Assembly (NCBI RefSeq): GCF_000337575.1
Contig: NZ_AOIM01000016.1
Location: 7,198 to 53,357 of the forward strand
Length of the DNA: 46,160 nucleotides
Direction of reading: 5' to 3'
Source of the DNA: Natrialba hulunbeirensis JCM 10989
GTDB lineage: Archaea > Halobacteriota > Halobacteria > Halobacteriales > Natrialbaceae
The position numbers were made by a program, and so were the translations under genes. This document shows, one piece after another, positions 33,419-41,928 of the stretch. The stretch's first letter is position 1. Each line of letters starts with the position of its first letter. The notes below the pieces were generated by a model. That model did no database searches, was not told the DNA's origin, and was given only the letters and a program-made list of their open reading frames with translations.

Positions 33419-34903
33419 GTGACGGACACCGACGCCAATTCTGACACCGCTGTGGAGACGACGGTCCGCGTCCGCGGTATCTACACGACGGCCGTAACAC
33501 ACCTCCTCGAGACGAGCACAGAGGCCGACTTCAGCGTTGTTCAGGCCTCCGAACCGATCCGCGAGCGCTTCGACCGGGAGTTCGAGACTGCACCAGCCGA
33601 CGCGACGGTCGAGACGACCCGCGACCGACAGGGCGTTGCCGTATCGGGCACGGCCGACGCAGTCGAACTGGTGGCCGCGGAACTCGCCGACCTCGCGATC
33701 GATACCTTCCGCTGGGGGTCGACAGTCCCTCGCGGTGGCGTCTTCGACGCCCAGGTGACCGACGCGGCGGGCGGCAGCGGTGCCGTCGTCGACCTCGGTG
33801 ACGGACGGCGGGGCTATCTCAAATACGACGACGTCGACGGCTACGTCGACGAGGGCAACCGCTACCGCGTGCAGGTCACTGATCCCGCCCCACCGTGGGA
33901 CGACGACCAGCCGCGGGTCGAGCCGACACTCGCCGTTCGCAGCGGCCTCTGTACGCTCTCCCAGGACCGCACCGGCGTCTCGGCCGCGCTCCGGGGCGAG
34001 CGCGCCGACGAACTCGTCGGCATGACCGACCTGCTCTCAGTCGAGCTTCCGCAAGGCTGGGGACTGCGCTGGCAACACGCCGCAACCGATGCAGATTTGG
34101 GTGCGATGGAGACCGCACTCGAGTTCGTCGCCGAACGCGCACGTGCACTCGAGTCCGACCTCGCGGACGCGCCCGACGAACCGGGCGAGCCAGGATTGCT
34201 TGCCGCCCCCCGGACAACGGAGTGGCTCTGGTTCGGCCGCGACTCACGCTTCGCGCTGGACGAGGCCCGCCGCGCGGTCGAGACGACGATGCCAGGACAT
34301 CACCGAACGAAAGCAGCCGACAGGGCAGCGAGTTCGGCCGTCGACTTCGCGGAGGCCGTCTGTGGGTCGGTCGTCGACGAACTCGAGAGCGACGAGGACG
34401 CGTTCCCGTTCGACGCCGTTTCCCGGCAGTTCGGCCCGCTCTCTGGCGACCGACTCGAGATCGGCCACGGCAAACCCGACGGGAGACTGATCTCGCTCGG
34501 CTACGGCGACGTGACCGAGTGGGACCCCGAGGGGAAGGTCACACTCGAGCGCTCGATGGGCGGGGGCGGCAGCTACGACGCCCTCGGCACGCCCAAGGAG
34601 GACGGCGACACCGCGGTCACGAAGTTCCGCGAGGGACGCTGGTGGTATCCGACGACGTACAAGGGCGCAGATGGCTCTACGAAGGGGACCTACGTCAACA
34701 TCTGCACGCCGGTCGAACTCTTTCCAGATACGGTGCGGTACGTCGACCTCTACATCGACGTGATCCGCCGACCGGACGGCGAGGTCGAAATCGTCGACGA
34801 GGACGAACTTGAGGCCGCCATCGAGGACGGTGTAGTCTCGGCTGAACTTGGTGAGAAGGCACAGCGCGTCGCGACTGCCGTCGAGCGAGCGCTTTCGAAA
34901 TAG
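33419..34903 (+). CDS. Probable ribonuclease FAU-1 (DUF402-containing RNA-binding protein)
   Basis: The protein starts at GTG 33419 and has 494 residues. The N-terminal region resembles RNase E/G S1-like domains (FDAQVTDAAGGSGAVVDLGD, RRGYLKYDDVDGYVDEGNRY). The C-terminal DUF402 domain appears with GHGKPDGRLISLGYGDVTEW, GREWWYPTTYKGADGSTKG-like text (here EGRWWYPTTYKG) and TPVELFPDTVRYVDLYIDVI. The Pyrococcus founder FAU-1 binds AU-rich RNA and cleaves rRNA precursors. A role in rRNA processing is thus inferred. It is probably transcribed alone or with the preceding small gene. Confidence 0.88.
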   Translation: MTDTDANSDTAVETTVRVRGIYTTAVTHLLETSTEADFSVVQASEPIRERFDREFETAPADATVETTRDRQGVAVSGTADAVELVAAELADLAIDTFRWGSTVPRGGVFDAQVTDAAGGSGAVVDLGDGRRGYLKYDDVDGYVDEGNRYRVQVTDPAPPWDDDQPRVEPTLAVRSGLCTLSQDRTGVSAALRGERADELVGMTDLLSVELPQGWGLRWQHAATDADLGAMETALEFVAERARALESDLADAPDEPGEPGLLAAPRTTEWLWFGRDSRFALDEARRAVETTMPGHHRTKAADRAASSAVDFAEAVCGSVVDELESDEDAFPFDAVSRQFGPLSGDRLEIGHGKPDGRLISLGYGDVTEWDPEGKVTLERSMGGGGSYDALGTPKEDGDTAVTKFREGRWWYPTTYKGADGSTKGTYVNICTPVELFPDTVRYVDLYIDVIRRPDGEVEIVDEDELEAAIEDGVVSAELGEKAQRVATAVERALSK

Positions 34904-35027
34904 CGCGACGATCGATGGCTGCCTCGAACCCGGTTCTCGGCCGCAGCGGCTCCAACAGCCGGTCCGGAAGCTCTACGCGCAGCTCTCAATTCATTGGTGG
35001 GTAGCCGGAGTTTCGCATGCAAGCCGA

Positions 35028-35318
35028 CTACACTTCGTGAAGACGCAGACATCCATCGTCTGCGGCGATGACTCTGTACCCCTCGAAGACGAATTCGATG
35101 CGTACCGTAGACTGTTTGGTATTCGCGTGATCGAGCAGTTCGGCTATCGCGTCTGGGTCTACCTGTTCGTACAGCGGAGAGAGATCGGTAACAGGGACGT
35201 TTTTTTCGATCGCCACCGCCCGCACGATTGCCCCCGGGATCGATTTCGCGTCGTACTGGTCGGGAGGGAGCACGATTTCGCCATCGGTTGGCGGATTGCC
35301 GGGGTTATGTGAGACCAT
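35028..35318 (-). CDS. HalOD1 output-domain protein
   Basis: From ATG 35318 the protein has 96 residues and resembles the HalOD1 domain (PF18545): SIPGAIVRAVAIEKNVPVTD, LSPLYEQVDPDAIAELLDHA, then VRIEFVFEGYRVIAADDG. In haloarchaea this domain often follows receiver domains but also occurs alone, as here. Its function is unknown. The longer frame from 35363 adds 15 residues without support. It has no linked sensor gene. Confidence 0.82.
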   Translation of the reverse strand: MVSHNPGNPPTDGEIVLPPDQYDAKSIPGAIVRAVAIEKNVPVTDLSPLYEQVDPDAIAELLDHANTKQSTVRIEFVFEGYRVIAADDGCLRLHEV

Positions 35319-35468
35319 ATCATGGGTAGTGACTGTTTCTAAGAAAGTGTACTCCCAAAACAAGTGGGTGAAAATTCTACTGAAAGATTGTACTCTATAG
35401 GAGTTTTCACTACCATAACCATATATAAACGAGAGGAATACGGCGAACCGGTCAACGAGGCCGTCGTA

Positions 35469-36479
35469 TCAGTCCGCAGTCGAACGCGTTTCGGACGCCC
35501 TCGCTGTTTCATCGTCCATCCGGGTGAACCCCGTCGCCAGCGCCGGCCCCGTCACGTTGTGCCAGACGCTGAACAGTGCCGGGATGAGCGCGGCGAGCGG
35601 ATCGAAGAAGGCGACGGCGAGTGCGACCGCCAGACCGCTGTTTTGCAGGCCGACCTCGAACGCGCAGGCACGCGCTCGGTCTTTGGTCATCCCGGTCAGG
35701 TGGCCAACGCCGTAGCCCGCTCCGAGCCCGAGCGCGTTGTGGATAATGACGGCGAGAAACACCAGGGCGCTCGCGGCGAAGATTTCCTCGACGTTGAGGC
35801 CGACGATGGCCGCGACGATCAACACGATCGCGAGCACGCTGATCGCGGGGAAGACAGTAAGTCCAGCTTTTGCCACCGCTGGCGCGTATCTGTCGAGCAG
35901 GATCCGAAGGAACAGTCCCGCGACGACCGGAATGAGGACGATCAGGACGATTTCCTCGGCCATCGCGGCGAAGGTGACGGTGATCTCCTCGCCCGCGAGC
36001 AGGACGATCCACGCGGGCACGACCAGCGGCGCTGCGATCGTCGTCACCGACGTGATTGTCACCGAGAGCGCGACGTCGCCCCGACCGAGGTAGGTCATCA
36101 CGTTCGAGGCCGTCCCGCCCGGCGCTGCCCCGAGCAGGAGCAGTCCGATGCCGAGTTCCCACGGCAGCCCCAGCAGCGCGACGAGCAGGTACGCAAAGAG
36201 CGGCATGCACACCCACTGAGCCGCCGCACCGATGAACACGTCACGGGGGCGCTCGAGTACCCGCCGAAAGTCCTCGACAGTGAGGGTGAGCCCCATGCCG
36301 AGCATGATGATTCCCAGCATGAGCGAGATATAGTCGCCGAGCGGGGTGAACGTCGACGGCGAGTAGAGTGCAAACCCGGAGCCGAGTACGATCCAGACGA
36401 CGAAGTACGTGCTCAGCACGTCGGCTGTGCGTTCGAGTACGTGCCCCAGACCCCCCGACTCGCCTCCAGTGTCTGTCAC
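35469..36479 (-). CDS. BASS family transporter (bile acid:Na+ symporter superfamily)
   Basis: The 336-residue protein starts at GTG 36479 and has about ten hydrophobic helices in two repeats. Family motifs are seen: IIMLGMGLTLTVEDF, AAPGGTASNVMTYLGRGD and FEVGLQNSGLAVALAVAFF, where E and the following N/Q residues form the sodium and substrate site. Archaeal members carry organic anions such as 2-keto acids or similar; the substrate here is not predictable. A TATA-like TTTATACACG on the minus strand (about 36495-36505) supports the start. Confidence 0.9.
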   Translation of the reverse strand: MTDTGGESGGLGHVLERTADVLSTYFVVWIVLGSGFALYSPSTFTPLGDYISLMLGIIMLGMGLTLTVEDFRRVLERPRDVFIGAAAQWVCMPLFAYLLVALLGLPWELGIGLLLLGAAPGGTASNVMTYLGRGDVALSVTITSVTTIAAPLVVPAWIVLLAGEEITVTFAAMAEEIVLIVLIPVVAGLFLRILLDRYAPAVAKAGLTVFPAISVLAIVLIVAAIVGLNVEEIFAASALVFLAVIIHNALGLGAGYGVGHLTGMTKDRARACAFEVGLQNSGLAVALAVAFFDPLAALIPALFSVWHNVTGPALATGFTRMDDETARASETRSTAD

Positions 36480-36629
36480 AGGAAACCATGGGTGAGTGTA
36501 CGTGTATAAATCAGTCGATCAGTCACCGAAGGGGATCGACCAAAAGAGCGGAGAGCCGGAAGTCAGCGAGCCACAGAACGAAAACAGCGGGAGCGAAATA
36601 GGCGTGTTCGCTACTCGCCAACAGAGCAG

Positions 36630-37685
36630 TTAATCAGCCGCAAGCTTGTCGAGACCCGCAGACTCGATATCCTCTCCGCCGACCGACGAGCGCAGCGCGT
36701 CCATGCCGTCGTCGCGGTCGATGTCGAAGTCGTTCTCGTAGCGTTCGGCGACGCGGTCCATCTCCTCGTCGGAGAGCTTCGGCACGTCGCTCGCAGCCGC
36801 CCACTCGTCGATGTCTTCGGTCGTCCGGAACGTCGGCGTAACGGACGCGACGGCGTCGTGTGAGAGCAGCCACGCGATCGAGGCCTGCCCCATCGTGCGC
36901 GCACCGTCTCGTTCCAGGAAGCGCAGTTCCTCGAGTTTCTCCCAGCCCGTCTCGTACCACTCGTCGGGACGGAAGCCACGGTGGTCACCCTCACCGAGTT
37001 CGGTCTCGGGCGTCACCTGCTCGTTGAGGATCCCCGAGGAGTGGGGCACACGCGGGATGAGGCTCGTGGTCGAGCCGGTCTCCTCGATCGTCTCGAGGAA
37101 GTGGTTTCCAACCTCTTGCTCCAGAACGTTCCAGACGAGCTGCACGGAGTCGAACTCCTCCTCGATGGCGAGGTCGCCCTCCGCGAGCCAGCCGATCGAG
37201 GGGCCGAGCGCCAGTCCCGTGGCGTCAATTTTCCCTTCCTCCTCGAGTTCGTCGAGTAACTCGAGTACGTCGGGCGTGATCTCCTCGACGTTGGCGTTGT
37301 GGAGCTGGAGGACGTCGACGGAGTCCATCTCGAGGCGGTCGAGACTCTGCTCGACGGCGTCCCGGAGGTACTCGGGGTCCATCTCTTTGGGGAGTTCGCC
37401 GTGGCCGGCCTGCGGGTTGTTGTAGAAATCGTAGCCGACCTTGGTCGCGACGGTCACTTCGTCGCGGACCTCGGCGAGCGCCTGGCCGATGAGTTCCTCG
37501 CTGCGGCCGTGGCCGTAGACGTCGCCAGTGTCGAAGTAGGTGATTCCCTGGTCGACGGCGTACTGAACCATCTCGATGGCGTCCTCCTCCGAGCGGTCGC
37601 CCCACCAGTCGGTGCCGACGACCCACGCGCCGAAGCCGATCTCGCTCACTTCGACGCCGGACGTTCCGAGTTCGCTGTGGTGCAT
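36630..37685 (-). CDS. Aldo/keto reductase
   Basis: The 351-residue NADPH-dependent oxidoreductase has a TIM barrel with the full catalytic set: Asp52 and Tyr57 in FDTGDVYGHGRSEE, Lys82 in ATKVGYDF and His129 in VDVLQLHNAN. The cofactor region near the C-terminus (ARTMGQASIAWLLSHDAVAS, then VTPTFRTTEDIDE) is typical of this family. The substrate is unknown. The start at ATG 37685 is preceded by a minus-strand TATA-like CCCATAAGTT at about 37708-37717, within a dyad (see promoter entry). It is divergent from a small membrane protein gene. Confidence 0.93.
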   Translation of the reverse strand: MHHSELGTSGVEVSEIGFGAWVVGTDWWGDRSEEDAIEMVQYAVDQGITYFDTGDVYGHGRSEELIGQALAEVRDEVTVATKVGYDFYNNPQAGHGELPKEMDPEYLRDAVEQSLDRLEMDSVDVLQLHNANVEEITPDVLELLDELEEEGKIDATGLALGPSIGWLAEGDLAIEEEFDSVQLVWNVLEQEVGNHFLETIEETGSTTSLIPRVPHSSGILNEQVTPETELGEGDHRGFRPDEWYETGWEKLEELRFLERDGARTMGQASIAWLLSHDAVASVTPTFRTTEDIDEWAAASDVPKLSDEEMDRVAERYENDFDIDRDDGMDALRSSVGGEDIESAGLDKLAAD

Positions 37686-37696
37686 ACGCGGGCCTT

Positions 37697-37755
37697 CGTA
37701 CCGAGAGAACTTATGGGGTACGGAACGCGAGGCGGTCGAATCCGAACTAGTTCGG
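37697..37755 (-). promoter_or_regulatory. Aldo/keto reductase promoter with two dyads
   Basis: CGTACC (37697-37702) and GGTACG (37717-37722) flank the putative TATA box. Upstream, CCGAACTAGTTCGG (37742-37755) is a perfect 14-bp palindrome containing the rare CTAG. The layout is what a dedicated regulator binding the core promoter and an upstream site would look like. Confidence 0.55.
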
Positions 37756-37862
37756 TTTCCGTAGTGCGATCCCCAGCAGGATGAATCGTGACAGCGTACA
37801 GAGCACTATTCGTGACAGCGGAGAGTCGAATCGTTCTTGGGAGGTGGGTCCAGAGTAGCAGT

Positions 37863-38078
37863 ATGGACGAGGTCTGTCGGACGGGTGCCGGGCGGCGACT
37901 GCTCGGTGTCGTCCTCGCCGTCGCCGTCCTCCTCCCGGTCGCGTTGACCCAACTCGAGGTGAGCCCACAGCGCGTGACGGTTGGAACGGCCGTCGTGAGC
38001 GGGTTGCTCCTGATCGGCGCGCTCGCGTTGCCGGCCCTGATTTTTACGGAGTGGCGGGCCGCCGATGCCGGTGAGTGA
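37863..38078 (+). CDS. Small membrane protein with two helices
   Basis: From ATG 37863 the protein has 71 residues. Two hydrophobic helices are clear: RRLLGVVLAVAVLLPVALTQ and TVGTAVVSGLLLIGALALPA, joined by a short loop. I recognise no family. The upstream frame from 37788 adds 25 residues without support. It is divergent from the aldo/keto reductase gene and upstream of the acyltransferase gene on the same strand, with a 121-nt gap. Confidence 0.65.
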   Translation: MDEVCRTGAGRRLLGVVLAVAVLLPVALTQLEVSPQRVTVGTAVVSGLLLIGALALPALIFTEWRAADAGE

Positions 38079-38199
38079 CGGCTGCGTCGTGTGGGTACTG
38101 CGGCCACGGAGCCGGTAACACTCGTGTTATCGGTCAATGCACGGGAAACACGAACCGACAACCGAACCCCTATCAACTCCGCGGACAATACCTCGGTGT

Positions 38200-39099
38200 A
38201 TGACAAAGCGGTACGTCTCGCTCCCCAACGAGGCGGAGTCGGGCATGCGCGAGTTCATCGAGGAGGTTGACCGGCGGCTCTCGGGCGAGGAGGACACCTG
38301 TTCGGTCGTCGAAGACGTGCTGATCGACCTCTCGGGCGACCGCGAGGCCTACGAACGCTGGCAAAACGGTGAGGATGTCTCGCCTGCAGAGCAGGTTCGC
38401 CTGCAGAGCTACGATCCGTGTAACACGACCTTAGAGAGCGAGTACTACGCCGAGAAAGACGAGGAGACGTTCCGTCGCTCGAAACACCTCCAGTGGCTCT
38501 GGCGGCAGTTCGACAGTCTCCCGATCGCCGACAACGTCGAGTTCGCACTGCGCTTCCGTGGGATGCTCGCAGACCACCTCTTCGAGGAGTGCGGGGAAAA
38601 CTGCCGATTCTTCAAGGGGGTTACGTTCACTTACGGGCACAACATCACGATCGGCGACAATACGATCGTCCACGACGACGTTCACCTGGACGACCGCGGG
38701 AAGTTGACCATCGGCGACCGCGTGTCGATCTCCGACGGCGTCCATATCTACAGCCACGACCACGACGTCGTCGACCAGACTGAGGTCCGAAACTTCCACA
38801 CCATCGTCGAGGACGACGTGCGTCTCACCTACGACTCGATGGTCCGCGCCGGCAACAAGGTAGGCGAGAACGCCATCGTCGGCGCACGCGGCGTCGTCCA
38901 GCACGATATCCCCGCCCACCACATCGCCGTCGGGATGCCCGCCAAGAGCGTCAAAATCAAACCCGGCTGGGAGTCCGTCGCGACACCCATCGATGAGGCC
39001 GGTGTCAACCGCCAGGACGAGCGCCACCTTCCGTACGACCTGCCCAAGGAGTTCGAGGTATTCGACGAGTTCGACCGCGACCTGCAGCCGCCGAACTGA
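38200..39099 (+). CDS. Hexapeptide-repeat acyltransferase
   Basis: The 299-residue protein has a helical N-terminal domain (about 1-110) followed by a left-handed beta helix with imperfect hexapeptide turns (NITIGDNTIVHDDVHLDDRG, KLTIGDRVSISDGVHIYSHD, IVGARGVVQHDIPAHHIAVG). The HDHDVVDQTEVRNFHTIV part contains the loop histidines expected for the LbH acyltransferase group, and GMPAKSVKIKP is a standard end. It most likely transfers an acetyl group to a sugar or similar acceptor, which is unknown. A near-palindrome TAACACTCGTGTTA (38116-38129) lies upstream. ATG 38200 is chosen over 38137. Confidence 0.88.
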   Translation: MTKRYVSLPNEAESGMREFIEEVDRRLSGEEDTCSVVEDVLIDLSGDREAYERWQNGEDVSPAEQVRLQSYDPCNTTLESEYYAEKDEETFRRSKHLQWLWRQFDSLPIADNVEFALRFRGMLADHLFEECGENCRFFKGVTFTYGHNITIGDNTIVHDDVHLDDRGKLTIGDRVSISDGVHIYSHDHDVVDQTEVRNFHTIVEDDVRLTYDSMVRAGNKVGENAIVGARGVVQHDIPAHHIAVGMPAKSVKIKPGWESVATPIDEAGVNRQDERHLPYDLPKEFEVFDEFDRDLQPPN

Positions 39100-39214
39100 C
39101 GCCACGTCCGTTCGGGTTTTCGAGATACTGAACTGTGTAATTCTGCCGCCACAGACAGTCAGACTGCCGTGAATCGGGGAATATCCAAGTGGATTGAGAA
39201 CCTATGTCACGGTG

Positions 39215-39544
39215 ATGGAACTCTGGGGCTGGCTCATCGGCTACGTGGTGCTGTTCGCCCTCCTCCATCTGTTACTGTACTACGTGTACGTCCGCCGCGA
39301 GGACAGCGACGGCACAAGTTCACCGTCGTTCGCCGACCCGAACCGTGCATCGTCGCGCTCGTCAGGAGCGGCCGATCGGTACCCTGCTGGCGGTGAAAAA
39401 CGCGGTGGACACGATCCACCACCCGTCGAGGACAATCACAAGGTCGACGGCGAATCAATTCGCTGTCGTCACTGCGGAGCGGAGAACGCCGCCGACAAGA
39501 CCTATACGTACTGCTGGAACTGTGTGACGACGCTGCGACAGTAG
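39215..39544 (+). CDS. Membrane protein with C-terminal zinc ribbon (DUF7577-like)
   Basis: The 109-residue protein starts at ATG 39215 with one hydrophobic helix (WGWLIGYVVLFALLHLLLYY), a Ser/Gly/Asp-rich linker and a C-terminal zinc ribbon with RCRHCGAENAAD and YCWNCVTTLRQ. I recall similar haloarchaeal ribbons as DUF7577. It may be an integral-membrane adaptor with unknown partner. It is convergent with the TraB-like gene that follows on the minus strand. Confidence 0.75.
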   Translation: MELWGWLIGYVVLFALLHLLLYYVYVRREDSDGTSSPSFADPNRASSRSSGAADRYPAGGEKRGGHDPPPVEDNHKVDGESIRCRHCGAENAADKTYTYCWNCVTTLRQ

Positions 39545-39570
39545 CGACTGTACGGAATCGAGACAGCTTC

Positions 39571-40398
39571 CTAACTATCGACTGCTAGCTCGTCTGCCAG
39601 TCGATCGAGGTGGTCGATACCAACAACTGCGACCACATCACCATCGGTCTCGGTCCGAATCGCTGCCAGTCGATCGACCATACACTGCTCGCGGGTCTCA
39701 TCTCTGTACGCCAGCGCACTATCCGTCGTCTCGAGGCTGCCGAGCAACGCCTGTACGCTCGCGACGTGGGCGCGCTCGTGGGATGCCTGCTCGGCCGGCG
39801 GATCGTCGAACGAGCAGTCGTACTCGATCTGCTCATCGGGCGTGATCGTCATCGACGTCGCATCCGTCAGCGTCGCCGCGATCCGACAGGTCAGCGCCTC
39901 CCGTGTCGCCCCACCGAGACTCGAGAGGAGTCGCCGTGCAGTACCTGGCGACACACGGTCCGCGACGAGTCGCGTCACGAGTCGACGCAGGAACGACCAG
40001 TTCGGCGCGTCGATGCCGACGAGCGACGCGTCTGTCGCGGCACTGATCGCCGCGCTCATCTCGCCGCCACGCGAGGGCGGGACGAACTCCGTGCCGGTGG
40101 TCGTCTCGGTCACCGCCCCGTTTCGAGCGTAGACGCGATACAGTGGGAGCGCCGCCGGAGGTAACTCGAGTGCAAGTACGTCGGGGTCGACCTCGTCGGC
40201 GACGCGCATGACGCGGCCGATGCTCGCGGGGTGGTCGTGGACGACGCCGAGGAGGTAGAGGGTGGAGGTGTCGGCGTCGGCAACCGGTTCGCTGTCGGTC
40301 GGCGTCGGATCCGTTCGAGCGTCGGAGACGCACCGGCAGAACTGGCCGGTGATCCGCGGGTCGTCGACCGATTCGGGGAGGAGCGGGGACTCGTCCAT
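39571..40398 (-). CDS. TraB/GumN family protein
   Basis: The 275-residue protein has the TraB-type core: TLYLLGVVHDHPASIGRV with the conserved GxxH near residue 51, PDVLALELPPAALPLYRVYA, and a second signature YRDETREQCMVDRL and VVAVVGIDHLDRLADEL. The two GxxH motifs and the E-R-D/R-D-E segment correspond to the TIKI/TraB metal-dependent protease family. Archaeal TraB-like proteins have unknown roles. I see no signal peptide or membrane helix in this copy, so it may be cytoplasmic. Confidence 0.82.
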   Translation of the reverse strand: MDESPLLPESVDDPRITGQFCRCVSDARTDPTPTDSEPVADADTSTLYLLGVVHDHPASIGRVMRVADEVDPDVLALELPPAALPLYRVYARNGAVTETTTGTEFVPPSRGGEMSAAISAATDASLVGIDAPNWSFLRRLVTRLVADRVSPGTARRLLSSLGGATREALTCRIAATLTDATSMTITPDEQIEYDCSFDDPPAEQASHERAHVASVQALLGSLETTDSALAYRDETREQCMVDRLAAIRTETDGDVVAVVGIDHLDRLADELAVDS

Positions 40399-40699
40399 CG
40401 ATCGAATAGTAATACGGGACTAGCGGCATAACGCTTCCGTTGTGTCTTCGGGAACGGTAGAAGTACCTGCTTACTCGACGGCGGGCAGTGGGGAGCGCCA
40501 CCGAACGGGGAGTATGGACGGCATACGAGCGATAGACGAGTCGGTAATAAGGGATTACGACCGTCACGCCGTATAATGGTTCAGTGTGACTGCATGACGG
40601 TTTCCGCGATTTATTGCCGCCGTCGTCCCCGAGAGAGACGTTCCGAGCAACAATAGCGACACAGCCCCGTCGAACAGCTCTCGCATCCATCCCCACCTT
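40399..40699. other. Intergenic region, no gene seen
   Basis: This 301-nt stretch lies between the divergent TraB-like and PRC-barrel genes. Only a 20-codon frame and a 26-codon frame occur; neither is convincing. A TATA-like GATTTATTG lies near 40606-40614, about 90 nt upstream of the PRC-barrel ATG. Confidence 0.4.
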
Positions 40700-40945
40700 A
40701 TGTCACAGGACGCACTCACAACAGCCGACGAAGGTAAACGAGTCCTGAACATCGACGGCACCGAAGTCGGCCGTATCATCGCCGTCGAAGAGGGTCGTGG
40801 CTACGTCGATCCGGACCCATCACTCACGAAAACGATCAAGGCAAAACTCGGCTGGGGCGACATCACCGACGGCGCACATCCCCTCGATGAGGGAAGTATC
40901 GAGGAAATTACCGAAGACACGGTTCGGCTTCGTGGAACGCTCTAG
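40700..40945 (+). CDS. PRC-barrel domain protein
   Basis: The 81-residue protein is a single PRC-barrel: GKRVLNIDGTEVGRIIAVEE, GYVDPDPSLTKTIKAKLGWG, EEITEDTVRLRG. Such small beta-barrel proteins are found in ribosome maturation and, in haloarchaea, in cell-division adaptors. This copy is unlinked to cell-division genes, so its role is open. The start at ATG 40700 matches the family N-terminus. Confidence 0.85.
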   Translation: MSQDALTTADEGKRVLNIDGTEVGRIIAVEEGRGYVDPDPSLTKTIKAKLGWGDITDGAHPLDEGSIEEITEDTVRLRGTL

Positions 40946-40987
40946 TTCGTCGCATCCGCGTCTGTGATCGACGACCCACGTCCCACG

Positions 40988-41770
40988 TCACTCCCGTGCC
41001 ACTAACGGCGACGCCGCCGCTCGCAACTCGTCGAAGACGGACTCGGCCCACTCGAGTGCAGCCTGCGTGTCGTTCTTGATGACACCCTCGATCTCGGCGC
41101 GGTCGTTGAGCGCGAACAGGAAGATCTGGCAGTCGTCGGGCTGTTCGACGATCGTGAGTTCGTAGGGGATCGAATCGATCTCGTACATGGCGGAGTCGCC
41201 CTCGGAGACGACACCGGAGACCTGTTCTGGATACTCCGAGAGGAGGAACTCGGCGAGATCGGTCGTGAGAATCAACTCGGCTGTGAGGTCGTCCTCGATA
41301 GTCCGCTGGTGCAGTCGGGCACGCGTCTCGGGAATCCGTTCGGCAGACGAACTGCCGCGTACCCGTGTTGCCGTCTCGAAGCTCATCGCCAGTTCCTGCA
41401 GCGGCGCGTTCGGCGCGTGTGGTTTCGGCTCGGAAACGGTGGCTCCGTCGAGGAAGTCGGGAGACATCGGGGCCTCCCGCGGGATCGCGGCGAGCACCTG
41501 ACTCGCCTCGCCGATTGCCGCGAACGTTTCGGTGGTTCGGCTGAACTCCTCGAGAACGAGTCGACCGGCTGCCGTGAGTCGGTAGCCAGACTCGGCGCGC
41601 TCGATAAACTCGAAGCGCTCGAGTTCGCGGATCGCACGGTCGATCGTCGACCGCGAGCAGGCTAGCTGCTCGACGAGGTCGCGCTTTCGCTGTGGCCCGG
41701 CCGCGAGTGCCTCGAGAAGGGCACGTCGTCGGGAGACGGTCTCGACGACGTCGGCAGTCGGCGGATACAT
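40988..41770 (-). CDS. Winged-helix transcriptional regulator (FilR1-type)
   Basis: The 260-residue protein starts with a winged helix-turn-helix (residues about 12-75: RRALLEALAAGPQRKRDLVE, LACSRSTIDRAIRELERFEF, YRLTAAGRLVLEE). A C-terminal ligand- or signal-sensing domain of the FilR1_middle type follows (EDDLTAELILTTDLAEFLLS, GDSAMYEIDSIPYELTIVE, AEIEGVIKNDTQAALEWAES). This domain pair is frequent in haloarchaea and methanogens. Targets are unknown. It is convergent with the PRC-barrel gene, with a 42-nt gap. Confidence 0.88.
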   Translation of the reverse strand: MYPPTADVVETVSRRRALLEALAAGPQRKRDLVEQLACSRSTIDRAIRELERFEFIERAESGYRLTAAGRLVLEEFSRTTETFAAIGEASQVLAAIPREAPMSPDFLDGATVSEPKPHAPNAPLQELAMSFETATRVRGSSSAERIPETRARLHQRTIEDDLTAELILTTDLAEFLLSEYPEQVSGVVSEGDSAMYEIDSIPYELTIVEQPDDCQIFLFALNDRAEIEGVIKNDTQAALEWAESVFDELRAAASPLVARE

Positions 41771-41928
41771 ACAGTCTGTTAGGAGCTAGTCAGTTTCGAC
41801 CAAAAGAGCATCGGCCGAATTGATGGATTTCGTTCATTGGTACTCGATTCCGTTCGTCGGTACTGGTAACGTGATCGAGATGGAGAGGCGAACGCGGAGA
41901 GCGACAGGGTCAAAACGGCAGTTTCAGC

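Noticed and set aside
38116..38129. TAACACTCGTGTTA near-palindrome before the acyltransferase gene
   Set aside because: It is a dyad with a 2-nt centre, but short, and about 70 nt away from any start; it may be chance.
40514..40576. Very short frame (20 codons) in the gap before the PRC-barrel gene
   Set aside because: No promoter at proper spacing, and it is too short to judge.
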